Positions 10,839 to 22,899 are shown, counted from the stretch's first letter. The stretch: 64,000 nt of DNA from Brachypterus glaber (GCA_958510825.1 OY294046.1:12871986-12935985), one strand, 5' to 3'. Notes: generated by a model from the letters alone, not told the origin. Program-made: numbers and translations.

Positions 10839-11340
10839 AAAGTACTAACATACGTTTTTAGCGCACGAGTACGTTTAAAAACGAGCCGCTTGCGGAGAGT
10901 TTTCTAACGTACTACTGCTCTTAAAACGTGTTATGAAACGCGTGCTTTATACAATTTTTTCTATTTTGCTATAAAATTAAAAAAAAAAACTTACATTTAA
11001 ATTGTTGACTGATTTAGGGATTTTTGTTTTGAGTTGACATTACAGTTGACACTATCTTTAAAATTCTAAGAACAAATGCTATTTTGATATATTTTACAGT
11101 CATCTCTTCTTGTTTCAGTGCAATTAACCAGTCCACAATTTTAACACGGTAAAAAATAACCCAAACACAAAATTTTGTAAAAAATTAAACTTTAAATCGA
11201 CATTGACATTTGCACGCAAAACGTCAAGAAATAGGCTTTTGTATGTTGCCAACCCAACAGAAAAAAAAGTAGAGACCTCTTATGGGCCTATAAGAACACG
11301 CAAAATGCGTGTGATTATGAGCTTATAAGAGTCACAAAAT
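10839..11340 (-). repeat. Hairpin-ended ~500-bp repeat, copy 2 (-)
   Basis: Same family, inverted and head to head with copy 1, so the hairpin ends abut at about 10838. It ends with the TGGGCCTATAAGAACACG segment. Confidence 0.75.
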
Positions 11341-11344
11341 AGAA

Positions 11345-11775
11345 ATAGTATATTAAAGTACTAGTTTCATAACATACGTTTTTAGCGCAAGAGTACAAGT
11401 TTAGAAAACTAGCCGCTTGCGGCGAGTTTTCTAAAGTACTAGTACTCTAAAAACGTGTTATGAAACGAGTCCTTTATACATTTTTTTCTATTTTGCTCTA
11501 AAATTTAAAAAACTTACATTTAAATTGACGACTGATTTAGGGATTTTTGTTTTGGGTTGGCATTACAGTTTACACTATGTTTAAAATTCTAAGAACAAAT
11601 GATATTTTGATATATTTTACAGTCATCTCTTCTTTTTTCAGTGCAATTAACCAGTCCACAATTTTAACACGGTAAAAAATAACCCAAACACAAAATTTTG
11701 TAAAAAATTAAACTTTAAATCGACATTGACATTTGCACGCAAAACGTCAAGAGATAGGCTTTTGTATGTTGCCAA
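11345..11775 (-). repeat. Hairpin-ended repeat, copy 3 (-), truncated
   Basis: Same family and orientation as copy 2. It begins with the hairpin end and breaks off after the AGATAGGCTTTTGTATGTTG segment, lacking the TTATAGGCCC end. A MITE follows closely. Confidence 0.7.
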
Positions 11776-11797
11776 CCAAATTATTAGGGCATTCAAA

Positions 11798-11933
11798 TTA
11801 GGGTCACTCGATCGGGTCTAGTTAATGCGTTAGTGTGTTTTGCTGATTGGTTGGTTTGGCGAACACTACCAGAAACACAAACGGCGAACCACCAAAACAC
11901 TAGACAAAGTACAAACTGATCGAGTGACCCTAA
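11798..11933. mobile_element. 136-bp MITE with 6-bp direct repeat
   Basis: The inverted ends are TTAGGGTCACTCGATC and GATCGAGTGACCCTAA, flanked by TTCAAA on each side (11792-11797 and 11934-11939). Non-coding and compact. The 6-bp duplication does not fit the TA or 8-bp hAT rule, so the superfamily is open. Confidence 0.7.
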
Positions 11934-11939
11934 TTCAAA

Positions 11940-12889
11940 TTAATTTCTTATTACCTGAAGCTTTACTACATTAATAATAAACATATCCTTATACTAATGG
12001 GCAAAAAATAAACAAATTGTAAGAGTTTTAAAAAAGATAATATTTGTTTTTAGAAAAGATAGCATACTGACAATATTAGAAACCCATGTCCCAAATATTG
12101 CCAGAGTAATAATAAGTAATAGTAATAATAGTAAAGAAAAAACTTACAAAAAATTAACAAACTAATAAGAAACTATTGTGGCACAATAACAATTTTAGCT
12201 GTTTTTAGGTACAACCCTGTTTCTCAAATAAAAATTTGTCGTTTTTAGTAAACCCCACGTACTCTTTATGTATGTATCGATTACAATCTCATATCTGCCT
12301 GGCGAATCTCTTCGAAAAAAACGCAGAACCAAGATTCAAAACTCTCTGATTTCTTCGTTACTTTCTAGTTGTTTTTTGTTTTTGTCATTTTTTTTGTTAA
12401 CTACTTTGCATGGTAGTACTAGGAACACAGCTACTCATACAACAATCTCAAAAAAATAACCTTTCGCTTGTTTATTGAGTGAAGAAAGTCAAGAAAGTGC
12501 ATGTTTGTGCCTACCTTATTACGTTCTTGTCCTGCAATAATCGATGCTACCCAGCTTTCGACAGTCAGTAGAAGTGTTTATAGTGGACGAGCGCGAAACA
12601 CGAACTGAGTTTTTGTGTACGCTGTTATCAACTGGATAAAGATAATAGTTATTTATGATACTAGTGGGTAAAGTAAGATATTGCCCATAAGAAAATGAAC
12701 CTGCGAGGCCAGCCAAGCAGGTTAATTTTCGAGAAATCCAAATCAAAAACTGGTCAATTCTTTGCCTCAAAAATTAGAACAACCCCGGGGCCCCGCATTA
12801 GCCTTTTGTAATTTTGGCGAAGGCGCTAACAAAGGAAATATAAAGCGTTTTGCTAAAAGAGCCATGATGACAACATTTTAAAAGTTAAA
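11940..12889. other. Calexcitin intron; fragment of a repeat shared with 15.3 and 41.5 kb
   Basis: Mostly AT-rich. From about 12640 to 12735 it shares TAGTTATTTATG.TACTAGTGGG and the following AAGATATTGCCCAT/AACCTGCGAGG text with 15313-15380; the first part also recurs at 41487. Small frames at 12268 and 12519 (minus) match nothing known. Confidence 0.45.
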
Positions 12890-13075
12890 AGTTAGCTTTA
12901 ACACGATATACCAGACGACCCCCTAAACATTTAAAAAATTATCCTCAAGCCACCCTGCCCATACTTTAAAAGTTAAAAATATCAAATGCAAAAAGATAGT
13001 GTTCCGAATTTGAAGTCGATATCTCAACTCGTTCATAAATGGGGGAGTGACTTTTGCACCGCATTGTACGTAATA
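12890..13075. repeat. Fragment of the CGGTCCAAAA foldback family
   Basis: It contains the GAAGTCGATATCTCAACT.GTTC block and the GGGGGAGTGACTTTTGCACCGC end shared with the complete copies at 26461-28181 and 34801-35490. Only one arm remains. Confidence 0.6.
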
Positions 13076-13229
13076 TACTTGGTATTAAATTTAATGAAAT
13101 AACCCAGAAAACCCCTTAAATTTGGTTAAATTGAATGAAATTTGGGTATGTTATAGATCTTGTTATCCTAAACAAATTTCTTTTAAGCCAAACATTATAC
13201 ATTACATACAAAATTTTAGAGGTAATTCT

Positions 13230-13870
13230 ACATTTAAAATTATAAAAATGTTTCTTTAAAAGCTGGTCCGAAAATGAGCCCTAAGAAAGCTACGGCCATT
13301 CAAAGATGGACATTGAATAGAGAACAAAAAAATTAGCAATAAAATTTTATTGCCGTAAGGTGATTCTTCATTTAAAGCTAAGCAAAAAAGTATTCTTTAC
13401 CAAATACTTAAATTTAATATTAAAGGAGTAATATCCTTTTAACAGTAACACTTTTGGTGACACAAAATATTACTTCTTCTAAATTGCTTTTTTTTAACGG
13501 TTTTACACTATATGACATTTTTACGTGTTTTTACTCAAAAAATCTTAAAAAATATACATAAAAAAGTTTGGGGCAAAAATGTGTTAAAATGTGTAAAGCC
13601 TCCGTCTAGGCACGCCTCTGGATAAATTCAAAAAAATAAATTAAATAAACTTATTGCCCTTATTAATACTAGTAAAATTGCAAAAGCTCGTCGCTCTATC
13701 TTAAAGGGTACCAAAGTTATTAATTAAAAACATTATTTTTATTAAAATTTTAAAGGACTGTAGCTCCCTTAGGGCTCATTCCGAAACTACCTTTATAGGA
13801 ACTTTTTTTTTATATTTTTGTATGTAAAATCACGTCTTAAATTTTGGCATGCCAGTTATTAATCATATGG
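13230..13870. repeat. Decayed copy of the CAGGGTGATC foldback family
   Basis: It shares the order of blocks with 18856-19550: an ATGAGCCCTAAG block, CTTATTGCCCTTATTAATACTAG, GTAGCTCCCTTAGGGCTCATT, and AATTTTGGCATGCCAGTTATT near the end. The terminal GATCACCCTG is mutated. Non-coding. Confidence 0.6.
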
Positions 13871-13984
13871 CTAAATTTTGAGTTATTTTCATTTAAAATA
13901 TAAAAAACCTGCAATTTTAAACGAAACTTGTAATGTGATGTAATGTAACTGTACTATTTTGAAATTGTGAAAACAGTTTTAAGC

Positions 13985-15312
13985 TGTTTTCTGCATCATC
14001 TTTTTCCAATTTTAGCAAAGGAGAATATAAGACTTTCGAGCAAAATTTGAGTTTTGATAAAAAGCCTAATTATAGACACATATTTTATTTTTGCTAATAT
14101 TAAATAGATAAAAATAATAATAATGGTTTGCCATATCATAACATTTTATATGATCAATACATAAAGATAACTAAGTATACTAAGAATAACATACACGACA
14201 TCTAAAAAAAGAATGAAAATTTGGATTTATTGGGGGTAATAAATCCAAATTTTCATTTTTTTTTTCGATGTCGTGTTTGGACTATTTTCTGCATCATATT
14301 TTTCCAATTTTGGCAAAGGAAAATACAAGACTTTCGAACAAAATTTGAGTGTTGGTAAAAAAACAGCCTAATTATAGACACATATTTTATTTTTGCTAAT
14401 ATTAAATAGATAAAAATAATAATAATGGTTTGCCATATCATAACATTTTATATGATCAATACATAAAGATAACTAAGTATACTAAGAATAACATACACGA
14501 CATCTAAAAAAAGAATGAAAATTTGGATTTATTGGGGGTAATAAATCCAAATTTTCATTTTTTTTTTCGATGTTGTGTTTGGACTATTTTCTGCATCATA
14601 TTTTTCCAATTTTGGCAAAGGAAAATACAAGACTTTCGAACAAAATTTGAGTGTTGGTAAAAAAACAGCCTAATTATAGACACATATTTTATTTTTGCTA
14701 ATATTAAATAGATAAAAATAATAATAATGGTTTGCCATATCATAACATTTTATATGATCAATACATAAAGATAACTAAGTATACTAAGAATAACATACAC
14801 GACATCTAAAAAAAGAATGAAAATTTGGATTTATTGGGGGTAATAAATCCAAATTTTCATTCTTTTTTTAGATGTCGGGTTTGGACTATTTTCTGCATCA
14901 TATTTTTCCAATTTTGGCAAAGGAAAATACAAGACTTTCGAACAAAATTTGAGTGTTGGTAAAAAAACAGCCTAATTATAGACACATATTTTATTTTTGC
15001 TAATATTAAATAGATAAAAATAATAATAATGGTTTGCCATATCATAACATTTTATATGATCAATACATAAAGATAACTAAGTATACTAAGAATAACATAC
15101 ACGACATCTAAAAAAAGAATGAAAATTTGGATTTATTGGGGGTAATAAATCCAAATTTTCATTTTTTTTTTTTGGTGTCGTGTTTGGACTATTTTCTGCA
15201 TCATATTTTTCCAATTTTGGCAAAGGAAAATACAAGACTTTCGAACAAAATTTGAGTGTTGGTAAAAAAACAGCCTAATTATAGACACATATTTTATTTT
15301 TGCTAATATTAA
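13985..15312. repeat. Tandem array of a 302-bp unit (about 4.4 copies)
   Basis: The landmark TTTTCTGCATCAT recurs at about 13985, 14284, 14586, 14888 and 15190. The inner units are nearly identical; the first is more diverged. Each unit carries a palindrome with 20-bp arms, AATGAAAATTTGGATTTATT and its complement, around a GGGGGT loop. The short minus frames of 62 codons repeat with the unit and are not genes. A more diverged unit lies at about 15470-15606 and resumes at 16511, split by a MITE. Confidence 0.9.
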
Positions 15313-15480
15313 ATAAATAATAGTTATTTATGGTACTAGTGGGTAAAGTAAGATATTGCCCATGAGAAAATTAACCTGCGAGGCGTCAGCTCAATAAAGT
15401 AAAAGCCACGCGGGGGTTATTATTGAGTTTATCTATTTAAAATAAAGCTGGTAATTGTTTTATTATCTGTATGTATTGGA
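15313..15480. repeat. Repeat flanking the 302-bp array, shared with 41487-41746
   Basis: It shares TAGTTATTTATGGTACTAGTGGG at its left and CCACGCGGGGGTTATTATTGAG at its right with 41487-41746, but lacks about 145 bp of the middle found there. It may be the end of the element that carries the array. Confidence 0.65.
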
Positions 15481-15606
15481 TAAAAATAATAATAATGATT
15501 TGCCATATCATAATATTTTATATTGTCAATACATAAAAATAACTATACTAAAAATAACAAACACGACATCTAAAAAAAGAATGAAAATTTGAATTTATTT
15601 GAGGTA

Positions 15607-16510
15607 GAGGAAAGTCGACTAATTTCGGATACCATTTACAATGTATTCAATATTTAATACTCGGTATTACTTTTTGATATTTTTTTTATATAACCAGATA
15701 CAACTTATTATAGCGAACCATGATTAATTATAAAAGCAATTTTATTACAGTTTATTTTTTCCAAAAAAACACGGTTAAAAAAAATCAGCGCATTTTTGTG
15801 CATTTGAAAAACGGCTCCTAATTTCGGACATATCCGAAAAATTTTTTTCAAGAGTGGATCTGGATCCCATTGCTTATGTTTCTTGTTATTCCTTCACATT
15901 TAAGACGTAATTTAATCATTAAGCGATTTTCTACGAAATACTATAGGAACTATAATTTTAGATTCCCAATTTCGAATATCTTAGTATCTTAGGTAATTTT
16001 CGTTTTTTCAAAATTGTTTATCTTAGTTTGTTGTATCCTTATAAAAATAATAATTAATGGTTGGTTATCCTGAATAATAATTACCTTGCGGATATCCGAA
16101 ATTGTGAATCAAATGCACAAAAATGGTCTATCCGAAATTAGGCAACTTTCAGCTTTTTAGATTAGAAATTTGTAGAATGTTTACGTTTTCAAATTGCTTA
16201 ATTATGAATAGTGGATCAACTTAACTAACATCATAACTTACCCAAGACAGAATCACGAACTTTTATAACGATTATTTATAAAATAAACAAGCATAATAAT
16301 GCAACTGAGCACAAAACTGCCATTTGCAATATAAACGATTTGTGCTGCCATTTAAAGGGGAGAAGCTCTACCGTTATCACATTACAGGACAGATTTAGTT
16401 TGGCTTTTGGCTTCACAAAAAAGTAGGTTTCTGTTTACCTTTGCAGACAGTATCTTAAATACACTACTATCCGAAATTTGGAAACCATCCGAAATTAGGC
16501 GCATTTCCTC
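15607..16510 (+). mobile_element. 904-bp TA-flanked MITE, copy B
   Basis: Same length as copy A and in the opposite orientation, with ends GAGGAAAGTCGACTAATTTCGG and CCGAAATTAGGCGCATTTCCTC and TA on each side (15605-15606, 16511-16512). It sits exactly in the loop of the palindrome of a diverged 302-bp unit, since GAATTTATTTGAGG on the left and AATAAATCCAAATTTTCA on the right are the two arms. Confidence 0.85.
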
Positions 16511-16675
16511 TAATAAATCCAAATTTTCAGTTTTGATCAAAAATGATAAAACTTCAATCGCCTTATATAAAAAAATCATTCTTATTTTAGTATTTTATTA
16601 TTTTTGCTTCGACATATAGTTTTGGTTGATATAATAAATTCCTTTTCGTTTTATTAAATAATATTTCGTTTATAG

Positions 16676-16888
16676 GTCAGCGTGGAGGAATGGGCACAGA
16701 TGTGGGATGAATTCGCAAAAGATCCAGACAATGCCCTCGAATGGCAAACGCAGTACATGCGATTTATGTTCGACCTGGAGGACGCTAGCGGAGACGGCAG
16801 CATCGACGTGGATGAATTTACCAGCGTTTGTTCGTGTTACGGTCTGCAACCGTCCGAATGCCAGGAGGCTTTCCATAAGATGTCTTGT
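16676..16888 (+). CDS. Calexcitin-like Ca2+-binding protein, internal exon (71 codons)
   Basis: The exon lies between TTATAG and GTAAGT, phase 0 at both edges, and is much richer in GC than its introns. It begins VSVEEW, which closes the EF-hand loop opened in the exon at 9670. It continues with QYMRFMFDLEDASGDGSID, which contains a second loop, DASGDGSIDVDEF, with acidic residues at positions 1, 5 and 12-type sites. It ends at CYGLQPSECQEAFHKMSC. The alignment with calexcitin (MNFMFDVNDTSGD.., YG.....C..AF) is direct. The last codon joins either of two terminal exons starting with GGC or GGA. Confidence 0.9.
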
Positions 16889-17119
16889 GTAAGTTCCTGC
16901 TATAATATGAACTGATAATTTGAAATAACACTGATCCTTAGTCACACCTCCACTGAACAAAACTTTAGTTAGAAAAGATTGATCTTTGATTGATTATTTA
17001 AGCTGAAGGTGTGTACTTTACAGAAAAGTAATCAGTAAAGTTATCAAGATAAAATTAAAAATTATTGAGAAAAGTCCTCAGTTGCAACTATATTAGGTTA
17101 GTTATGAGGTCATAATATT

Positions 17120-18107
17120 GCCCTCCTAAAGAGGAACGCGGCATGTACACCTGACACATACGGTTTTCGAGCTTAGTATTATTTTACTACGGAGAATAAC
17201 GGTAAGTACCAATCCTAAGGAAATCTGCGGTAAGTACACCGAAGAAGTTACCTGCCGCGTTCATTCTATGTAAAAGTTTGGCATGGATTTTAATTTTTTA
17301 ATAAACGAAATAATATCTAAACTAACTATATTTATGCTTTTTGGTATTTAAAATGTCTGTTAATTTGTGGTATTTATATTTAAAATAGAATTTAATTGAA
17401 AGTATAATTATTTTGTGCGTGCAAGTGAATTTTTGAAATAAATTATAATATCAAATATTTTTTATGATTTTCTGTAACAATATAAATTTTTGATACCTTA
17501 TTTTTTAATTTTTTTTATTTTTTCAATTTTTTTTTTTCAATTTTTTTAATTTTTTTTTTTCGTTTTTGATTTTAATTAACCTAGGCCTATAAGGGAAAGT
17601 CTTATTTTGTTGGCAGCAGTTTTTATATTATATTATTATTTATCATATTTAAACAGATATATCTACTAGTAGATACTATAGTAGTACCTATACTATTAAA
17701 CAATAGTAGTAACAATAGTATTAAACAATAATAGTATAATATTAAACAATATATGTTTTTATTTCTTTTTTTTTTATTTGTTGATTGATCAATATTTTAT
17801 AATAATATTAATTTTGTCTTCTTATATGAAATGTATATTTCTTTAGAAACGATAAATGTATCTATCTGTCTATTAATTTATTTTGTCTGACTGCCACTAA
17901 AATACCCATAAATTTTCTTTCTTTTGTATTTGCTTTATCCTGTTTCTCTTTTTAAAACAAAATTTTACATAGAAAGAATGCGGCAAGTAATATCTTCGAT
18001 GTACTTACCGCAGATTTCCTTAGGAGTGGTACATACCGTTATTATCCTTAGTAAAATAATACTAAGCTCGAAAACCGCATGTGTCAGGTGTTCCTCTTTA
18101 GGAGGGC
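17120..18107. mobile_element. 988-bp foldback element
   Basis: Arms of about 150 bp start GCCCTCCTAAAGAGGAAC and end in its complement GTTCCTCTTTAGGAGGGC. The arms include CTTAGTATTATTTTACTA and AAATCTGCGGTAAGTAC in inverted order. AATATT lies just outside on the left and two bases outside on the right, a possible 6-bp target duplication. The loop is AT-rich and non-coding. Confidence 0.7.
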
Positions 18108-18257
18108 AGAATATTTAGCACCTCACAGCTGCCCTCTACCGAGAATTTTCTTATATAAGAAGTTGTTTGACTGGACATAAAGAACATATATACAAAGTCT
18201 CAGCGGTGAGGTTATAAAAAAATCTACTGGGCTTGGATTATTTGGGCATGTTCAAAG

Positions 18258-18398
18258 TCTTTAGAGTGATTCACCCTTAGGAGGGCTGTAGCTCTCTTAT
18301 AAGCTAAGGCTCATTTCCGGACAAACCTTTATAGAAATTTTTTTTTATATATTTGGATGTATAATCACCTCTTGGCATGTCAGTTATTGATCACCCTG
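18258..18398. repeat. One arm of the CAGGGTGATC foldback family
   Basis: It contains AGGAGGGCTGTAGCTC, CTCATTTCCGGACAAACC and GTCAGTTATTGATCACCCTG, the right arm of the element at 18856-19550. No left arm is present. Confidence 0.6.
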
Positions 18399-18855
18399 CA
18401 TACAAGTATTTCTGATAACCAACGACATTCTTATAATATAATATTTTCCATTTTAATAAAAGAAAAATATTCAAGTAGATATTTCGCTATATAGCTATTT
18501 TCGTTTAAAAAAAATAATCGGTTTATTTTCGAGCCTAACATGCATATTTGATTTGAAAAACGCCAGCGGTAATAGTATTGATGTGAACAAATTGTCAGCG
18601 CTCATGTAATGTTGTTGAGTCAGAGCCGGTTTTACAGATTTTGCTGCCCCCCCAGTCAATAGATAACATGCCAACCCTGCGGAAGCTTTCATGAAGGAAA
18701 GCCCAGATATGAACCAAAAAACAAGGAAAAGTATGGAGGATAATACTGTCAAAAATTGAATCAAAGGTCATAAACTGCACTCATGAAAAAACTTCAAACA
18801 TCTAGCGGCCTCAACCATCACTAATAACTGCTCCCTAGTTTACTATAGACACATA
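18399..18855. other. Calexcitin intron, no gene seen
   Basis: Unremarkable intron. The minus frames at 18495-18780 overlap one another and match no family. The last stretch before 18855 seems to belong to the left arm of the inverted repeat described at 19553. Confidence 0.35.
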
Positions 18856-19550
18856 CAGGGTGATCAGTAATTGCCATGACAAAATTTAAAAGGTGATTCT
18901 ACACCCAAAAATATGAAAGTAAGTTTTTATAAAGGTTGGGCCGGAAATGAGCCATAAGGGAGCTACGGCCCTTCGAAGATAACATATTGAATAGGGAACA
19001 AAAAAAAGCGTCAATAAAATTTAAATGCTGCAGGGTGATTCTTCATTTAAAACTAACTAAAAAAGTGTACTTTACCAAAATACCTAAATTTAATATTAAA
19101 GGAGCCTTTTAATAAGTAACTTGTTTTGGCACAAAATGTTACTTCCTTTTAATTGCACTTTTTTTTGGAAACGGTTGCTCCTAGAGTGTTACACTATGGG
19201 ACATTTTTTATGTAGTTTTACTCAAGAAATCTATCAAAAAAACATACACATAAAAAAGTTTGGGGCAAAAATGTGCATCGCATATTTTTTCGTCTAGGCA
19301 CGCCTCTGGATAAAAAAAATTAACATAAACTTATTGCCCTTATTAATACTAGTATAGATGCAAAAGACTGTCGCTCTAGCTTAAAGGGTACCAGAGTTAT
19401 TAATTAAAAATCTTATTTTTATTACAATTTTAAAGGGCCGTAGCTCCCTTAGGGCTCATTTCCGGACCAACCTTTACAGGAACTTTTTTTGATATTTTTG
19501 GATGTAAAATCACCTCTTAAATTTTGGCATGTCAGTTATTGATCACCCTG
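18856..19550. mobile_element. 695-bp foldback MITE (CAGGGTGATC family) with TA target duplication
   Basis: The ends are CAGGGTGATCAGTAATTGCC and the complement-type GTCAGTTATTGATCACCCTG, with TA flanking (18854-18855, 19551-19552). The CCGGAAATGAGCC block on the left pairs with GGCTCATTTCCGG on the right. It is inserted in the left arm of a larger inverted repeat: the flanks TAGACACATA and TTTCCCCAGGAAA join to match the uninterrupted right arm near 21105-21125. Confidence 0.8.
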
Positions 19551-19552
19551 TA

Positions 19553-21114
19553 TTTCCCCAGGAAATTTAGATGAACAAAATTCGAGAGAGAAACGGACAA
19601 TGGATCCTTGTAGCGGACGGTCTGGACATAATAGAACCAGTCACAGTGAAATTCCAAAGCTCCATATTTGGGAGATAATGAATTAACATTTCTTCAGGAT
19701 GAACCAGACTTCCTCCACAATTAAATATTGATTTTAATAGTATTTTTTTATTTTTTAAAAGTTTTTTACGAACGAGCTGCTAGGCGAGTTAGGAAATCCC
19801 ACTAGTGTATGAAATACACTTTCCAACGAGTTATGTACACTATTTTTCCTACGATCACAAAAAAATATGAAGTATCTTATTTTAAAATTTTCTAATTTTT
19901 ATTAATTTTTAAGAAAAGCAAAGCACAAAATAATTATAAATAGCATACAAATTTATATATGTAGGTATGTCAAACACGAAATATGATTTTCATTTAGTTT
20001 TAGTTTTCTTGGTTTTCTATTTAATACAATACATAGCTGTTTAATAGGTTGCCTATTCCTAAATAAATACAAACTTGAGTTTACTTATTAAATTAGATTT
20101 CTGTGGTTATGCTGCCATACAATACAGTAAAATTGTACTGTTTTACATTTCATAAGAAAATACTGTGTATTTTGATATTTTTTATGTAATGTAAGGTAAT
20201 TAAATAAAAAATTAAGTAATTTTTATAAGATCTAGACTGTCTAGAGTAGATAAATAAAATTCGTAAAATCTACGAGGTAAATATCTAAATTAGGCAAACC
20301 TCCATACATAAATATCACACGAGTGTGATATAAAACTATCAAACTAGTGCGATATGAGGCGTTTTCTAAAGAACAAAAGAGTGTGCTAAATGTCATTTTC
20401 ATAGGGGGTCCCAGGAAAAGTAGGTTTTTTTTATGGCGGTGCCTTGGAAATGTTTTAGATCCTATCATGACTCAAAAAAGTGCAAAATATATTCATATTC
20501 TTCCACTTTTAAAATGTTGAAAAGTAAAACACGAAACACTTAATATTAGTTCTTAAGAACCTTATATAATTCTATTATTTTTTTAAAACTCAGAATTGTA
20601 CTTTGTTGGCCAATTGATCTGTCAAAGTCAATGTTTGTCAAATTATCTTAAATACAAAATCAAATAAACAGCGCTCCTTAAAAAATTATAAGAACAATCT
20701 AATGTTGCGATATTTAATATTAATATATGTATTAAATAATAATTAAAAAGCAAAAATAATTGTGTAAAAATAATTAAATATTTGACGTCTTACCAAAAAC
20801 ACCCAACAAAGTAAAATTCTGCAACTGCAATAATTTTATAAAAACGTGTTTTTCTTCGTAACGCAAATAGATAGCTTAATTTTTCAAACGGATTTGAAAT
20901 CTAGGTAAAAAATAGTATTAAAATCAATATTAAATTGAGGAGGATCAGCTATTGGTTTAAGTCTGATTCATCCTGAAAAAATGTTAATCCATTATCTCCC
21001 AAATATGAAGATTTGGGATTTCACTGTGAGTGGTTCTATAATGTCCAGACCGTCCACTACAAGGATCCATCGTCCGTACATATCTTTCCTCAATTTTGTT
21101 TTCCTGGGTAACTA
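19553..21114. repeat. Large inverted repeat (arms ~200 bp, loop ~1.15 kb)
   Basis: The left arm 19553-19755 and right arm 20905-21114 pair at roughly 85 percent by eye; examples are ATGGATCCTTGTAG.GGACGGTCTGGACAT and CATATTTGGGAGATAATG. The right arm gives a short minus frame that matches no family. The loop is AT-rich with no transposase. Probably a foldback transposon. Confidence 0.6.
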
Positions 21115-21194
21115 TGTGTAGACCCCACCAACGCCACCAAACCGTTGCAACGGTGGGCCACCGTATCATACCAGCATTAGTGATTTTTTCAATA

Positions 21195-21722
21195 CTTTTT
21201 CTATTTTACGACTCTTATTAGCTCATAATTACACGCATTTTGCGTGTTCTTATAGGCCCATAAGAGGTCTCTACTTTTTTTTCTGTTGGATTGGCAACAT
21301 ACAAAAGCCTATCTCTTGACGTTTTGCGTGCAAATGTCAATGTCGATTTAAAATTTAATTTTTTACAAAATTTTGTGTTTGGGTTATTTTTTACCGTGTT
21401 AAAACTGTGGACTGGTTAATTGCAGTGAAAAATGAAGAAATGACTGTAAAATATATCAAAATATCATTTGTTCTTAGAATTTTAAATATAGTGTAAACTG
21501 TAATGCCAACCCAAAACAAAAATCCCTAAATCAGTCATCAATTTAAATGTAAGTTTTTTAAATTTTAGAGCAAAATAGAAAAAATTGTATAAAGCACTCG
21601 TTTCATAACACGTTTTTGGAGCACTAGTACTTTAGAAAACTGGCCGCAAGCGGCTCGTTTTCTAAACTTCGCTCGTGCGCTAAAAACGTATGTTATGAAA
21701 CTAGTACTTTAATATACTATTT
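21195..21722 (+). repeat. Hairpin-ended ~500-bp repeat, copy 4 (+)
   Basis: Full-length member: it begins CTATTTTACGAC, carries the CACGCATTTTGCGTG palindrome and ends in the GTTATGAAACTAGTACTTTAATATACT hairpin arm. Confidence 0.8.
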
Positions 21723-22799
21723 TAAAATCTGCTGCCTCCTAAAATTTGCCTTCCTAGAAAATTACCTACTATTATCTAATATAGAATACGGGCCTGACTA
21801 GACCCTTTTCACTATAAAGAGGCTTTTCAAAAGATGTGCTGAATAAGTTTAGTTTTTAAAAGGGACATAAAGCAAGGGAAGAAGTGAATTTGCTCGTGTT
21901 TTTATAAATGACTCCGTATTTTAAATAAATTTATGCCTTAGGTTACATGAAAAGCATCCATTTATATTTGGCAGATTTCACTAGTAAGCCTGCACATGTG
22001 GAATGATTTTAGAAAAACCGAGCATCGAGTATAGTATATTCTATAACTAGTATAGAATAGACAATATTCCGAGGGAACTGAAAGTTTGTCATACGAGCCG
22101 GCAGGCGAGTATGACGGTCCCGCGAGCGCGAAATGACTATTCCATACGTGTTGTAGACTATACTTTTCCTTCGACTGCAAATATGAAACACTGTATGGCT
22201 TTAAACTGCGGACAAAACAAAAAACAATGTTTTTTGTGACTCGACATTGTAAATGCAACAAAACACATATTTTTAAATAAAGCGATTAATGTTATTTAAT
22301 AATTTTATCAAATCAGTACTTAAAACAGATTTTTATTTAATTTTAGCACATATTTACAAATTATAATGCAAAAATTGAAAGTTATGTGAGATTGTTGTGA
22401 CATATAACAGGTTTAAATATTTAATAACAGTTGGAGCAGTTTTAATTTTTTGAACTAAATTGATAAAAAACTGGTCAAATATTAAGAAAAACTAATAAAC
22501 TTTATGTAATTTTAACGCAAAACTTTAAATTGCATTAAATTATTCAATATTTCATGGTAAAATATATTTGTTAATTTTGCTACAGTTTTCTTTACTTTCA
22601 TAAACAAGAGATGGCACTACATGTGCTCATTCTAACACTTGATACGGAATATTCATACCATATCTAGAGCTAGAATGGATTCATTCTGTGTTTGAAAAGT
22701 GTGTGTATTTGCTTACATTCTAAAGCAGTCGTAGAAAAAATTGTATACTACTATATTGTTAGTTCAAATTACTAATTTTACTTCCTATTTGTTGTAAAG
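21723..22799. other. Intron with a small GC-rich hairpin island
   Basis: Mostly AT-rich. At 22088-22115 GTCATACGAGCCGGC folds back on GAGTATGAC, and a CGCGAGCGCG string follows. The minus frame 21962-22261 runs through this island but is not a recognisable protein. Confidence 0.4.
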
Positions 22800-22895
22800 T
22801 TAATATTAATGGAGAGCCTGTAGCACAAGCTTAAGCTTATTTGGGGCTCTCCATAACTGTTGTAATTTTAAATAAATAAATAAAGAGACAAATAA
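22800..22895 (+). repeat. Probable retroelement 3' tail
   Basis: A TGGAGAGCC...GGCTCTCCA stem encloses the AGCTTAAGCT palindrome. It is followed by TTTTAAATAAATAAATAAA, the kind of short tandem tail left by some non-LTR elements. No coding region is attached. Confidence 0.4.
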
Positions 22896-22899
22896 ATTA

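Noticed and set aside
14253..15045. Three repeated 62-codon minus frames
   Set aside because: They recur every 302 bp with the tandem unit and have no protein features.
13985..15312. CRISPR-like array of regular repeats
   Set aside because: The repeat is a contiguous 302-bp tandem unit without spacers, in a eukaryotic intron.
20984..21169. Minus frame in the large inverted-repeat arm
   Set aside because: Its words match no transposase or RT motif and it mirrors the other arm; treated as a shadow.
21962..22261. 99-codon minus frame across a GC hairpin
   Set aside because: Overlapping frames, no motif; explained by the hairpin island.
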